Below the pieces are notes generated by a model. The model made no database searches. It was not told where the DNA came from and saw nothing but the letters and a program-made list of their open reading frames with translations. This document shows positions 8,396 through 17,112 of a DNA stretch of 64,000 nt, one piece after another (positions within the stretch are counted from its first letter, which is position 1; every line of letters begins with the position of its first letter). The stretch comes from Candidatus Borrarchaeum yapensis (GTDB lineage Archaea; Asgardarchaeota; Sifarchaeia; Borrarchaeales; Borrarchaeaceae): the NCBI GenBank assembly GCA_016840515.1, contig JAEOSF010000009.1:1-64000 (forward strand), in the 5' to 3' direction. Both the position numbers and the translations under genes were made by a program.

Positions 8396-10747
8396 ATGAC
8401 TGAGAAACCTGCCAGTCTGAAAGTAAAAAAATTTAAAACACCAACAGTGGAAATAGATGGATTAGAATTAGCCATAGGACGACTTCTTGAGGAGGAAGAA
8501 TGGGCAGAGCCAGTCGGACCTACACCAAAGCCAGAAATTACCGATTTACGAGCATGGGATCGGAGAGTCTTAGAACGGTATAAACCATACTATATGCCTT
8601 TCTTGGATGTGTGCCCTGCCTTGTGCACGTATGGTCCCTGTGACCTAAGTGCTGGGAAGAAAGGTGCTTGTGGTATTGACATAAATACGCAAGCTAGTCG
8701 CGTAGTGCTTCTTGCATGTTGCATGGGTGCATCAGCTCACGCTGCACACGGACGTCACCTTTTAGATCATTTAATTGAGAAATATGGAAGTGACTACCCT
8801 ATCGATATGGGGGAAGGTGTCGAAGTAGAAGCACCAATGACTCGTCTAATTGTCGGGAAAAAACCAAAAACACTTGGTGACTTATTGGAAGCACAAAGCT
8901 ACGTTGAGGAACAAATTACGCATTGTGTAAGTGCAGCCCACACTGGCCAAGAAGGCGATAATATCGATTATGAATCAAAAGCCCTGCACGTTAGCATGTG
9001 CGACAGCCTGGGCATGGAAATTGCTGACATCGCTCAAATAGTTGGTTACGATTTACCAAAAGGTGAACCGGATGCCCCACTTATTGAACTTGGAGCAGGT
9101 ACTATAGATAAATCAAAGCCAGTAATTTTAGTAATAGGTCACAATGTGGCAGCAGGAGCAGAAATTGCTGATTATCTACAAGCAAATAATCTTTATGACG
9201 ACATCGAACTCTGCGGAATTTGTTGCACCGCTCTCGATATCACTCGCTATTATAATCGAGCGAAGGTTGTAGGCGCAATGTACGAACAATTAAAGGTTAT
9301 ACGTTCTGGCCTTGCTGATGTTATTATGGTTGATGAACAATGCGTGAGGACAGATATACTTGACGTGGCAAAAGAAGTAAAAGCGCCTGTTATCGCAACA
9401 CTAAATAAAATGACGCTAGGACTGAAAGATCGTACACATGACTCTGTTGATCAGATAGTAAGTGATCTTGCATCCTATAAGGATGAAGGTGCGTTAATTT
9501 TAGAAGCAGATATTGCTGCAGAAGTAGCGGTTAAGTTAGCAATGGAGATAACGCCAAAGAGACAGAAGTTCAAAGTTATTCCAAGCGATGAGGAATTTGT
9601 AGAATTGGTTAACAAATGTGTAAACTGTGAGCTTTGTAAGAGAGCATGCCCACTGGATCTTGAAATTCCTGCTGCAATGAGTGCTGCAAAACAAGGTGAC
9701 TACCAGCCACTTGCCGAACTTCATGACCTATGTATAGGTTGTGGACGTTGCGAGGGTATCTGTCGTGACGATATTAACATTCTAAGCGTAATTGAAAAAG
9801 CGGCTGAAAAATATATCAAAGAAGAAAAGTATAAAGTGCGTGCTGGACGTGGTCCAATTACTGATATAGAAATCCGTGACGTTGGTGCACCGATCGTGCT
9901 TGGAGAGATTCCAGGAGTTGTTGCAATCGTTGGATGTCCAAATTATCCTAACGGAGCGAGTGAAATAGGGAAACTCGCCGAAGAATTTCTTAAAAGACGA
10001 TACATTGTCGTTTCAAGTGGCTGTGGAGCCATGGATATCGGAAAGTACAGAGATGAAGAAGGACTTACGCTTTACGAAAAGTATCCCGGATATTTTGATG
10101 CTGGTGGTTTAGTAAATGTAGGCTCATGCGTTTCAAATGCACACATTGATGGTGCAGTCGTAAAAATAGCAAACATCTTTGCAAAACGACCTCTTAGAGG
10201 CAATTATGAAGAGATAGCAGACTATGTTTTGAACCGTGTCGGAGCTGTAGGTATAGCCTGGGGAGCAATGAGTCAAAAAGCAGCCTCCATTGGAACAGGA
10301 GCGAACCGCCTAGGTATTCCTGTGATTGTGGGACCGCATGGTGGTAAATATAGACGATTCTATATGGGTCGTTCAGAGAAAGATGAAGACTGGGAAGTCT
10401 ACAATGCTCGTACAGGCGAGAAAGTGAATGTGGCTCCAGCCCCTGAGCATCTTATTTATGCAGCTGAATCTATAGAAGAATGCATAGTAGCAACTGCAAA
10501 GTTATGTCTGCGACCAAATGACACAACAAAGGGTAGAGCAATTAAATTAACACATTACATCGACTTACATCAAAAATATATCGGGACATTCCCCGATGAT
10601 GTCTACAAGTACGTTCGAACGGAAGCGGATGTACCTATCACCATAAAAGACAAGGTTATGGCACATCTGAAGGAAAAAGGCTGGGAACCGCGTGAAATCC
10701 CTGATCCAACTTTATTGCCAAGATTAGTTAGAAAACCAAAGAAATGA
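8396..10747 (+). CDS. cdhA: CO dehydrogenase/acetyl-CoA synthase (CODH/ACS) complex alpha subunit
   Basis: C-cluster/ferredoxin Cys motifs (CPALCTYGPCDL, CVNCELCKRACPLDLEIP, CIGCGRCEGIC); strong RBS aaaggagg upstream of ATG 8396 supports this over the track start 8360. Confidence 0.95.
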   Translation: MTEKPASLKVKKFKTPTVEIDGLELAIGRLLEEEEWAEPVGPTPKPEITDLRAWDRRVLERYKPYYMPFLDVCPALCTYGPCDLSAGKKGACGIDINTQASRVVLLACCMGASAHAAHGRHLLDHLIEKYGSDYPIDMGEGVEVEAPMTRLIVGKKPKTLGDLLEAQSYVEEQITHCVSAAHTGQEGDNIDYESKALHVSMCDSLGMEIADIAQIVGYDLPKGEPDAPLIELGAGTIDKSKPVILVIGHNVAAGAEIADYLQANNLYDDIELCGICCTALDITRYYNRAKVVGAMYEQLKVIRSGLADVIMVDEQCVRTDILDVAKEVKAPVIATLNKMTLGLKDRTHDSVDQIVSDLASYKDEGALILEADIAAEVAVKLAMEITPKRQKFKVIPSDEEFVELVNKCVNCELCKRACPLDLEIPAAMSAAKQGDYQPLAELHDLCIGCGRCEGICRDDINILSVIEKAAEKYIKEEKYKVRAGRGPITDIEIRDVGAPIVLGEIPGVVAIVGCPNYPNGASEIGKLAEEFLKRRYIVVSSGCGAMDIGKYRDEEGLTLYEKYPGYFDAGGLVNVGSCVSNAHIDGAVVKIANIFAKRPLRGNYEEIADYVLNRVGAVGIAWGAMSQKAASIGTGANRLGIPVIVGPHGGKYRRFYMGRSEKDEDWEVYNARTGEKVNVAPAPEHLIYAAESIEECIVATAKLCLRPNDTTKGRAIKLTHYIDLHQKYIGTFPDDVYKYVRTEADVPITIKDKVMAHLKEKGWEPREIPDPTLLPRLVRKPKK

Positions 10748-10756
10748 GGGTAAAAA

Positions 10757-11281
10757 ATGAATATGCCATATAATATAGCTAATGTAAGAGGTCCACTTAC
10801 AGCAACTGTTATGACACCTAATACTGTAGTCAACTTACTTAAGCGTGCAGAACGTCCTATACTGATCGTTGAAAGCAATGCGTTGAAGGCAGTAGATGAC
10901 AAATCGCCAATAGATTTCGCAATCGAGTTTGCCAAGAAGACAGAAATGCCAGTTGTAGCTACAGCACATACTATGAAAGCCTTTCTTGAAAGAGAATTCG
11001 AAGCAGCCGCTGTTATGGGCGTAGCAGATATCACTAATCGGATTATTGACCCAGAATGGAAAGGTCTAGACGGAAAAGGCGGTTATGACGTCATTTTTTA
11101 TCTAGGCGGTCTCTATTACTTCCAAACACAAATTCTCGCTTCCATAAAGCACGGTGCTACGAGTTTAAAGTCGGTCAGCTTAGATCGATCATACGATCCT
11201 AATGCTACCTTTAGTTTTGGAAATCTAACAGTGGATGAATGGAGTGCAGCACTCGAAGAAATACTTACTCTATTGAAATAG
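10757..11281 (+). CDS. cdhB: CODH/ACS complex epsilon subunit
   Basis: Immediately downstream of cdhA; DHS-like NAD/FAD-binding fold sequence (RPILIVESNALKAVDDKSPIDFAIEFAKKTEMPVVATAHT). Confidence 0.9.
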   Translation: MNMPYNIANVRGPLTATVMTPNTVVNLLKRAERPILIVESNALKAVDDKSPIDFAIEFAKKTEMPVVATAHTMKAFLEREFEAAAVMGVADITNRIIDPEWKGLDGKGGYDVIFYLGGLYYFQTQILASIKHGATSLKSVSLDRSYDPNATFSFGNLTVDEWSAALEEILTLLK

Positions 11282-11344
11282 TGAATTCACTAAATCTATA
11301 TCTCTTTTTTTCTTTTTACGCTTTTAACTGAATTTTTAACAAAT

Positions 11345-11364
11345 CTTTAGCGTAAAAGCTAAAG
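11345..11364. other. Perfect 7-bp hairpin CTTTAGC-gtaaaa-GCTAAAG downstream of cdhB
   Basis: Direct inverted repeat in the cdhB 3' region; possible transcript end structure. Confidence 0.4.
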
Positions 11365-11533
11365 ACGCTCTGTGAAAATAGGCGAATAAAGAAAATTCTC
11401 TTTGATAAGTTTTGTCGGAAATCAGAAGAGAGTTCTAGCATCCCATACGCTTAGCAAAGAATTCCTCAATTCTTCTAAGAGCATAATAATTCAAATAAGA
11501 TAATGTACTATCATATAATGGAGTTAATTAATT

Positions 11534-12011
11534 CCCAGTGTGACATCCTCCCCAGCCTTTCGGATGAGACTTCCAGCTATCCACTGTAGTTCTCGCTCCC
11601 TCACGGGAGGCATCGCTTCGCCACTGTCACTACAACTATGGGCTTACGGAAACTTACCAGGTTGCACACGCTGCTCACCCTTACCCTGCCCCTTCTTCAT
11701 CTGCCTACAGAATGCTATTGAGCTGTTACCGGCCTGTCCGACAGGTTAGCAAGCTGTAAACAATAAGGGGAATATCTTGCCACGCTGGATAAGACCTCAT
11801 GCACGGGCTTCCTCACGTTTAGCCCTGTCACTTGCTGACTGGTCGCTTACATGAGGATATGCCTCCACCCAGTCGGGCATTACGGATACACTTGCTGTAC
11901 CATATAGAGAGGTTCTAAAAAACTATAAAAAGCCATCGGCTTTCATCCCCTCCCTCTCGGAAGGAGACTTCCCACCGACAAAGTTTAAAATCTGTAAGTT
12001 ATCTCCCATGA
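11534..12011 (-). mobile_element. Putative tnpB-less IS200/IS605-like element (MITE) with omegaRNA-like scaffold, read on minus strand
   Basis: GC-rich noncoding island; minus strand contains ..gatgcctcccgtgagggagcgagaactac..ggaagtctcatccgaaaggctggggaggatgtcac, resembling TnpB element right ends; a second similar hairpin (ggaagtctccttccgagagggaggggatgaaa) near 11941-11975; TTAATTAATT on both flanks (11524-11533, 12012-12021). Confidence 0.5.
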
Positions 12012-12040
12012 TTAATTAATTAGGTGAGGTTACAACGAAA

Positions 12041-12379
12041 ATGAGTGAAAAGGAAAGCAAAAAGGAAGTAGAAAAAGAGGAGAAGGAAGATATCTGGTTT
12101 ACATTTGGGAACATTAAAATGGTCATAAGCAAACAAGCAGAAGGGTGGACTAATATCGCAGTGTTTTTTCAGGCTGACGAAATAAAAGAAACAAAAATTG
12201 GTAAAAGGGTTCAATTTGGCATAATGGATCGCCACTTACCACAGTTCTTAGATGCTTTGTCAGGGACATCGACAGAACCTGAAAAGCCAATTGAGCCAAT
12301 TAGTGAAGCCGATAAGAAAATACTGGAACTAGGTAAGAAGATAATTGAATTAATCAAATCTTCAGCTGTTTTAAAGTAA
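12041..12379 (+). CDS. Hypothetical protein, charged N-terminus
   Basis: Complete ORF of 112 aa; no recognised family. Confidence 0.6.
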   Translation: MSEKESKKEVEKEEKEDIWFTFGNIKMVISKQAEGWTNIAVFFQADEIKETKIGKRVQFGIMDRHLPQFLDALSGTSTEPEKPIEPISEADKKILELGKKIIELIKSSAVLK

Positions 12380-12518
12380 AATATTTTTTTTTACCCCTTT
12401 TTTGCAGAGATTCCCTATTTTTATTTATGAGAAGAAAAAAATAAATTTAAACAACAAATTTGCATCGAAGATTTTTTATTACACCCTTTGACTAAATGAC
12501 TTAAGTGAGGAGTACACG

Positions 12519-14324
12519 ATGAGTTCGAATAACAGCGAAATTCTTTCTAAGATTTTAGACGAAGAGCAGTATGAAGTGTATCTTTCGGTTTACTCGATGG
12601 GATCAGTAGCTAGCATAGGTCAAATAAGTTTGATCACGGGACTTGACCTTCTAAAGGTGTCAAAAGTCGTAGAAGACCTAATAAATCTAGGTTTATTAAA
12701 GAAAGTAGAAGGATTAATGCCTCGCTATATTGCCCTCCATTCACATCTTCTTTCAACAGTCGAAATTGACAAAAATTTTCGGTATGAGATGTTGAATCTT
12801 AGATTTCAGATTGAAAAAGACTTAGAGGAAGCACTTCGTGATACTCTTTCTTCTCTAAAAGAATATACAGAAAAATATACCTCAAAGTTTACAGAAGCCA
12901 TAGAGCTCTTTTATGGAAGTTTTCTTCAAGAAAAAGAAAGCCTTGAAAGAAGTATTTCTCAGATATTTTCTTCTTTTGATGAATTGATTACAGAAACAAA
13001 GCAACAATATTCCACGATTTTTACCAATATCGTTCGCAATTATTTCTTAGAAGAACATGGACCTCTAATAAAACTGCGAAACCATATTTTCAGCGAACTT
13101 GATACTCAAGTTCAAATACATGAAGAAAAACTACTAAAAAGCCAACCAGAAACAGAAGAGGTTTTTGATAGCTATAAAGACTGCCTAAATACTTCAAAAA
13201 ACCAATTTCAACAAATTATTGAGAGAATAGTCACTTCGAATGAAGCAAAATTCTTGAGTATAATAGAAGAGATTCGCAGATTGTATAATGAATCCATAAT
13301 TCAAACTGATGAGTTTACTCAGGCACAAAAAGAATTTGATGAGAAAACCAATACTCTAAAAGATACCCTGATATTAGATAATGATTTGTTCAAACGTGAT
13401 GTAAAAAAGGATTTAGTAGAAACCGTAGATTCAACAACTTCTAATCTTTCAGAAAAACTTCTCAATGTTCTTCAAGATTCCGTTGAACATTATAAATCTA
13501 CGACTGCAGCACTAAAAGATGAACTAATGAAGAGTGTTGCTCAATTTCAGAGTGAAGAAATAGAAAAATCATTAGATGACTACACTCAAAAATTAGAAGA
13601 CCGCTTTTCTAAAATTGTTGATGCTTCCAAAGAAAAAATTCAGGAATCCTCACAAATTATTGAAAAACTGTTATCTGACTCAATGAAACAGTTAGAAACA
13701 TCATTAAACGAATCAGTTACTTCTTTAGATAGTGATGTAAATAATTTTCTCAGAGAAAAGCAAACCTATTACAAGGAGAAAATGGCTGTTTCCAAGCAAA
13801 AGATAAGCGAAAAAATTGAAGCCAGTGTCTATTTACTTGAAGAAACCGAAAAAATGCTAAATAAAATTGTGGATGATAGCAAATTCATCAAACTACCAGG
13901 ATATCAAAGAACTTTTACTATACAAGGAGAAAAGAATGCAATTAATTACGCACGTGATATGATCCTTCGAACTAAATCAACAATAACGCTCGTTACACCA
14001 ACTCTCTCCCCTGAACTCCTTGGCACTGCAAAAAATGCATCAAGCCGCACACGCCTTATTTTCGTAACAGATATTGATCTGACTCGATATGGAGATTCAG
14101 TAAAAGAGCTAATAGCCAAAGGAAATATCCGTTTTAAACAATATGATAAGCAGGATTATTGGGCTGTCTTAAGAGATCGTGAGGAAGTACTTTTTGGTCC
14201 ACAAGTTGAAAAAGAAGGCGATGAATTCGTTGCAATTCTATCTGAACATGAAGGAACAGTTCATATTTTTGAGCAATTTATGAATTCTCAGTTCTTAGGA
14301 CGTAGCAAAGATGTACTCCTGTGA
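12519..14324 (+). CDS. TrmB-like HTH protein with long coiled-coil insert and C-terminal PLD-like sensor domain
   Basis: N-terminal TrmB-type HTH (EEQYEVYLSVYSMGSVASIGQISLITGLDLLKVSKVVEDLINLGLLKK); about 330-aa helical middle; C-term ARDMILRTKSTITLVTPTLSPELL...RLIFVTD. Confidence 0.75.
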   Translation: MSSNNSEILSKILDEEQYEVYLSVYSMGSVASIGQISLITGLDLLKVSKVVEDLINLGLLKKVEGLMPRYIALHSHLLSTVEIDKNFRYEMLNLRFQIEKDLEEALRDTLSSLKEYTEKYTSKFTEAIELFYGSFLQEKESLERSISQIFSSFDELITETKQQYSTIFTNIVRNYFLEEHGPLIKLRNHIFSELDTQVQIHEEKLLKSQPETEEVFDSYKDCLNTSKNQFQQIIERIVTSNEAKFLSIIEEIRRLYNESIIQTDEFTQAQKEFDEKTNTLKDTLILDNDLFKRDVKKDLVETVDSTTSNLSEKLLNVLQDSVEHYKSTTAALKDELMKSVAQFQSEEIEKSLDDYTQKLEDRFSKIVDASKEKIQESSQIIEKLLSDSMKQLETSLNESVTSLDSDVNNFLREKQTYYKEKMAVSKQKISEKIEASVYLLEETEKMLNKIVDDSKFIKLPGYQRTFTIQGEKNAINYARDMILRTKSTITLVTPTLSPELLGTAKNASSRTRLIFVTDIDLTRYGDSVKELIAKGNIRFKQYDKQDYWAVLRDREEVLFGPQVEKEGDEFVAILSEHEGTVHIFEQFMNSQFLGRSKDVLL

Positions 14325-14371
14325 TAGATAGAAAAAAATACAGAAAAATAAAAAGACCAAAATCTTTGTTA

Positions 14372-15268
14372 TTATCTAAAGATTACGGCTGTTGTACAGT
14401 ATGCTAGCTTTGCAATATTGTACACATCTGTGCCAATAAGCCCTCCAAATCCCCTAGGTCGATGTTTGGCCCCTACAACAAGCAAATCAAAGTTTAGTTT
14501 CTTGGTAAATTCCACGATTGATTTACTGAAATCCCGTCCAATTATGATTCGAGGAATCAGTGGTTCGCCAATGACACAACTAAATTCTCCAACGTTCCTT
14601 AAAAACTCTTTTTCCTCTTGTTGAATTTCAGGGGATGTCGCATCTAATGGGAGGATATCAGGAAGTTCGACAACATGAGCGAGGTGGATTTCAATATTTG
14701 GGGATATGACACTGTAGGCACATGAAGCCATGGCTGTAGTTAATTTAAGAGCGGCCTTATCCTCACCAAGAGTCCGGTATGGAACTAGGATACGTCGAAT
14801 TTTTACACGTCGATAAGCCGTCCAGTCTTCAAAGGGTGTGAAGACTATGAAAACTGGAACTTCAGCCTTTCTAGCGACTTCGTAAGTACTAGTTCCTAAA
14901 AGTTCTCGTGATAGTTTTATACGTTGGGCACCCATCACAATGAGGTCTGCATCAATTTCATCGGCTTTCTTTAAAATTATTTCTGCCGTGCTTCCGTCAC
15001 CCTCAACTGAATCAAGATCTACTGTGATTTTTAGTTCTTCTGCATATACGCTGATCTCATCATATAAATCCTCAAGTAACTGTTCTTCGTCCTCTTTATC
15101 TTCCTCTTCGACGTGTAAAATCCATATCTTCGCATTTGCACATTCTGCTAAGAAGAATGCCACAGTAATTGCATCTCCTTCAGCAGGAAAACCTTTTATT
15201 GGGAGTAGAATGTTATTTAAGCCTATCGTACAGCCCCATTCCAAATCGTCTAAAAAACTTCTTGTCAC
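14372..15268 (-). CDS. Tandem universal stress protein (two UspA domains)
   Basis: Two UspA cores: DADLIVMGAQRIKLSRELLGTSTYEVARKAEVPVFIVF and FDLLVVGAKHRPRGFGGLIGTDVYNIAKLAYCTTAVIF. Confidence 0.9.
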   Translation of the reverse strand: MTRSFLDDLEWGCTIGLNNILLPIKGFPAEGDAITVAFFLAECANAKIWILHVEEEDKEDEEQLLEDLYDEISVYAEELKITVDLDSVEGDGSTAEIILKKADEIDADLIVMGAQRIKLSRELLGTSTYEVARKAEVPVFIVFTPFEDWTAYRRVKIRRILVPYRTLGEDKAALKLTTAMASCAYSVISPNIEIHLAHVVELPDILPLDATSPEIQQEEKEFLRNVGEFSCVIGEPLIPRIIIGRDFSKSIVEFTKKLNFDLLVVGAKHRPRGFGGLIGTDVYNIAKLAYCTTAVIFR

Positions 15269-15605
15269 GGGTCGAGAACGTTGAATTCTGAAACCTCCAG
15301 CCGAACACGCCTTTTTTACATTATTACTAGTTCTTTAAAGAACTTATACTTTTCGCTTTATGCTATTTTACTAAATCATTCAGATTAAAAAACTCAGTAA
15401 AAGCTCTGAGGCGCTCATATTGAGAAGGTCTAAATATATCAAAGGCTTTTCGGTAACAAGCCAACCGCGACAAAAGAGAGCTTTTGAATATGCCATCCGT
15501 AAAAGTAAAATTTTTATATCTAAGCATTTCCTCACAATTTCACTCGGATCAGACAGAATTAATACTTATTGAACAATTTTTCTCAATTTATGTGAGCGAC
15601 TTGCT

Positions 15606-17024
15606 ATGACAGCTGAACCAATCTTGCTTGACATGGAATATGAATTAGCAAGAACGTTAAGCCTCCTCGATCTTACAATGATCGGGGTAGCTGGCATGAT
15701 AGGCGCAGGAATATTCGTATTAACTGGTGTTGCCGCTGGCGTTGCAGGTCCAGCGTTAGTGTTAGCATTCTTGTTGAACGGGATTATAACAACTTTTACA
15801 GCTTTGTGTTATGCTGAGTTGGGGTCAGCTATACCCGAGGCAGGAGGTGGCTTTTTATGGGTGAGGGAAGGTGTCGGTGGGCCGAGTGGATTTGTGTCTG
15901 GATGGATGTCTTGGTTAGCTCATACTGTCGCGGGGAGTTTGTACGCGCTTGGATTTGGTGCATATTTTGCGCTGGCATTGGAGATTATGGGCGTTTCTCT
16001 TTTTGGTCTTGGATTGGAGTTGACAGTCAAAGTTCTTGCTGTTATTATAGTGATAATCTTTATGCTGATTAACTTTAAGGGCGTTTCAGAGACAGGAACC
16101 GCTGGTAATATTGTCACCATTGCAAAAATAATCATTTTAGCCATATTCATTGGTAGCGGTCTTTATGTGATGTATACCCGTCCAGATTTCGGTCTTAGCA
16201 ATTTTCAGCCTTTATTCCCAAATGGTCTGAGCGGTCTTTTTTTAGCATGTGGCCTGACGTTTATTGCATTCGAAGGTTATGAAATCATTGCACAAGCAGG
16301 AGAAGAAGTACGTAATCCCAGAAAAAACGTCCCTAAAGCAACTTTTGTTTCAATTCTGATAGTAGTTCCAATTTATGCATTCGTTGCATTCGTTTCTCTT
16401 GGAGCACTTACCGTTGAAACCGGCACGACATGGGAGTTCTTAGCGCAATTTGGTGAATTAGGACTGGTGGAAGCGGCTAAGCAGTTCATGCCAGCTGGAA
16501 TATTTTTACTAACAATTGGAGGGCTACTTTCCACAATGTCAGCTCTCAACGCAACAACTTACTCATCAACCAGAGTTTGTTTTGCGATGGCCAGAGATAA
16601 TTTCATTCCGAGGAAATTAGCAAGTATTCATAGAAAGACTCGAACGCCTCATATAGCGCTTTTAATGAGTGGGCTTATAATGATCGGTATGGCGGTGTCA
16701 ATTCCTTTGGAAGATGTTGCATCTGCGTCATCGATTATGTTTCTGCTCCTTTTCTTACTGGTCGATGTTTCTGTGATTATGATTCGCAGAAAGATTGGGA
16801 AACAATTGGACTATGGCTATAAAACGCCACTCTTTCCATTAGTTCCAATTATCGCAATTTGTGCAAATCTTGGCCTTGCTATTTATCTCTTCTTTTACAG
16901 TCCAACAGCTTGGTATGTTACGCTCGCTTGGATTGGTGTCGGACTTCTGATATATTATCTTTACAGCAACAGGCACTATATTAGAAGAAAAGATCATTGG
17001 AAGAAATATGCTCACTTGAAGTGA
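15606..17024 (+). CDS. APC family amino acid permease
   Basis: About 12 TM; GVAGMIGAGIFVLTGVAAGVAGPA motif. Confidence 0.93.
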   Translation: MTAEPILLDMEYELARTLSLLDLTMIGVAGMIGAGIFVLTGVAAGVAGPALVLAFLLNGIITTFTALCYAELGSAIPEAGGGFLWVREGVGGPSGFVSGWMSWLAHTVAGSLYALGFGAYFALALEIMGVSLFGLGLELTVKVLAVIIVIIFMLINFKGVSETGTAGNIVTIAKIIILAIFIGSGLYVMYTRPDFGLSNFQPLFPNGLSGLFLACGLTFIAFEGYEIIAQAGEEVRNPRKNVPKATFVSILIVVPIYAFVAFVSLGALTVETGTTWEFLAQFGELGLVEAAKQFMPAGIFLLTIGGLLSTMSALNATTYSSTRVCFAMARDNFIPRKLASIHRKTRTPHIALLMSGLIMIGMAVSIPLEDVASASSIMFLLLFLLVDVSVIMIRRKIGKQLDYGYKTPLFPLVPIIAICANLGLAIYLFFYSPTAWYVTLAWIGVGLLIYYLYSNRHYIRRKDHWKKYAHLK

Positions 17025-17112
17025 TGCTAAAATAATATAAGTCTCGGTGAACGTTATGACGCAAATATACATTCAAGTGAAGGATCTATAAATATTATTT
17101 TTCCAACTATTT

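Noticed and set aside
11540-11749. 69-aa ORF in GC-rich island 1
   Set aside because: Composition (Cys/Pro/Ser-rich) typical of translated structured noncoding DNA; the RNA/mobile-element interpretation is preferred.
11534-12011. Group II intron, RNase P RNA or SRP RNA as the identity of island 1
   Set aside because: The domain-V-like, RNase P CR-I and SRP GGAAGCAGC signatures I looked for were not seen, whereas the terminal hairpin style fits IS200/IS605 right ends; a covariance scan would decide.
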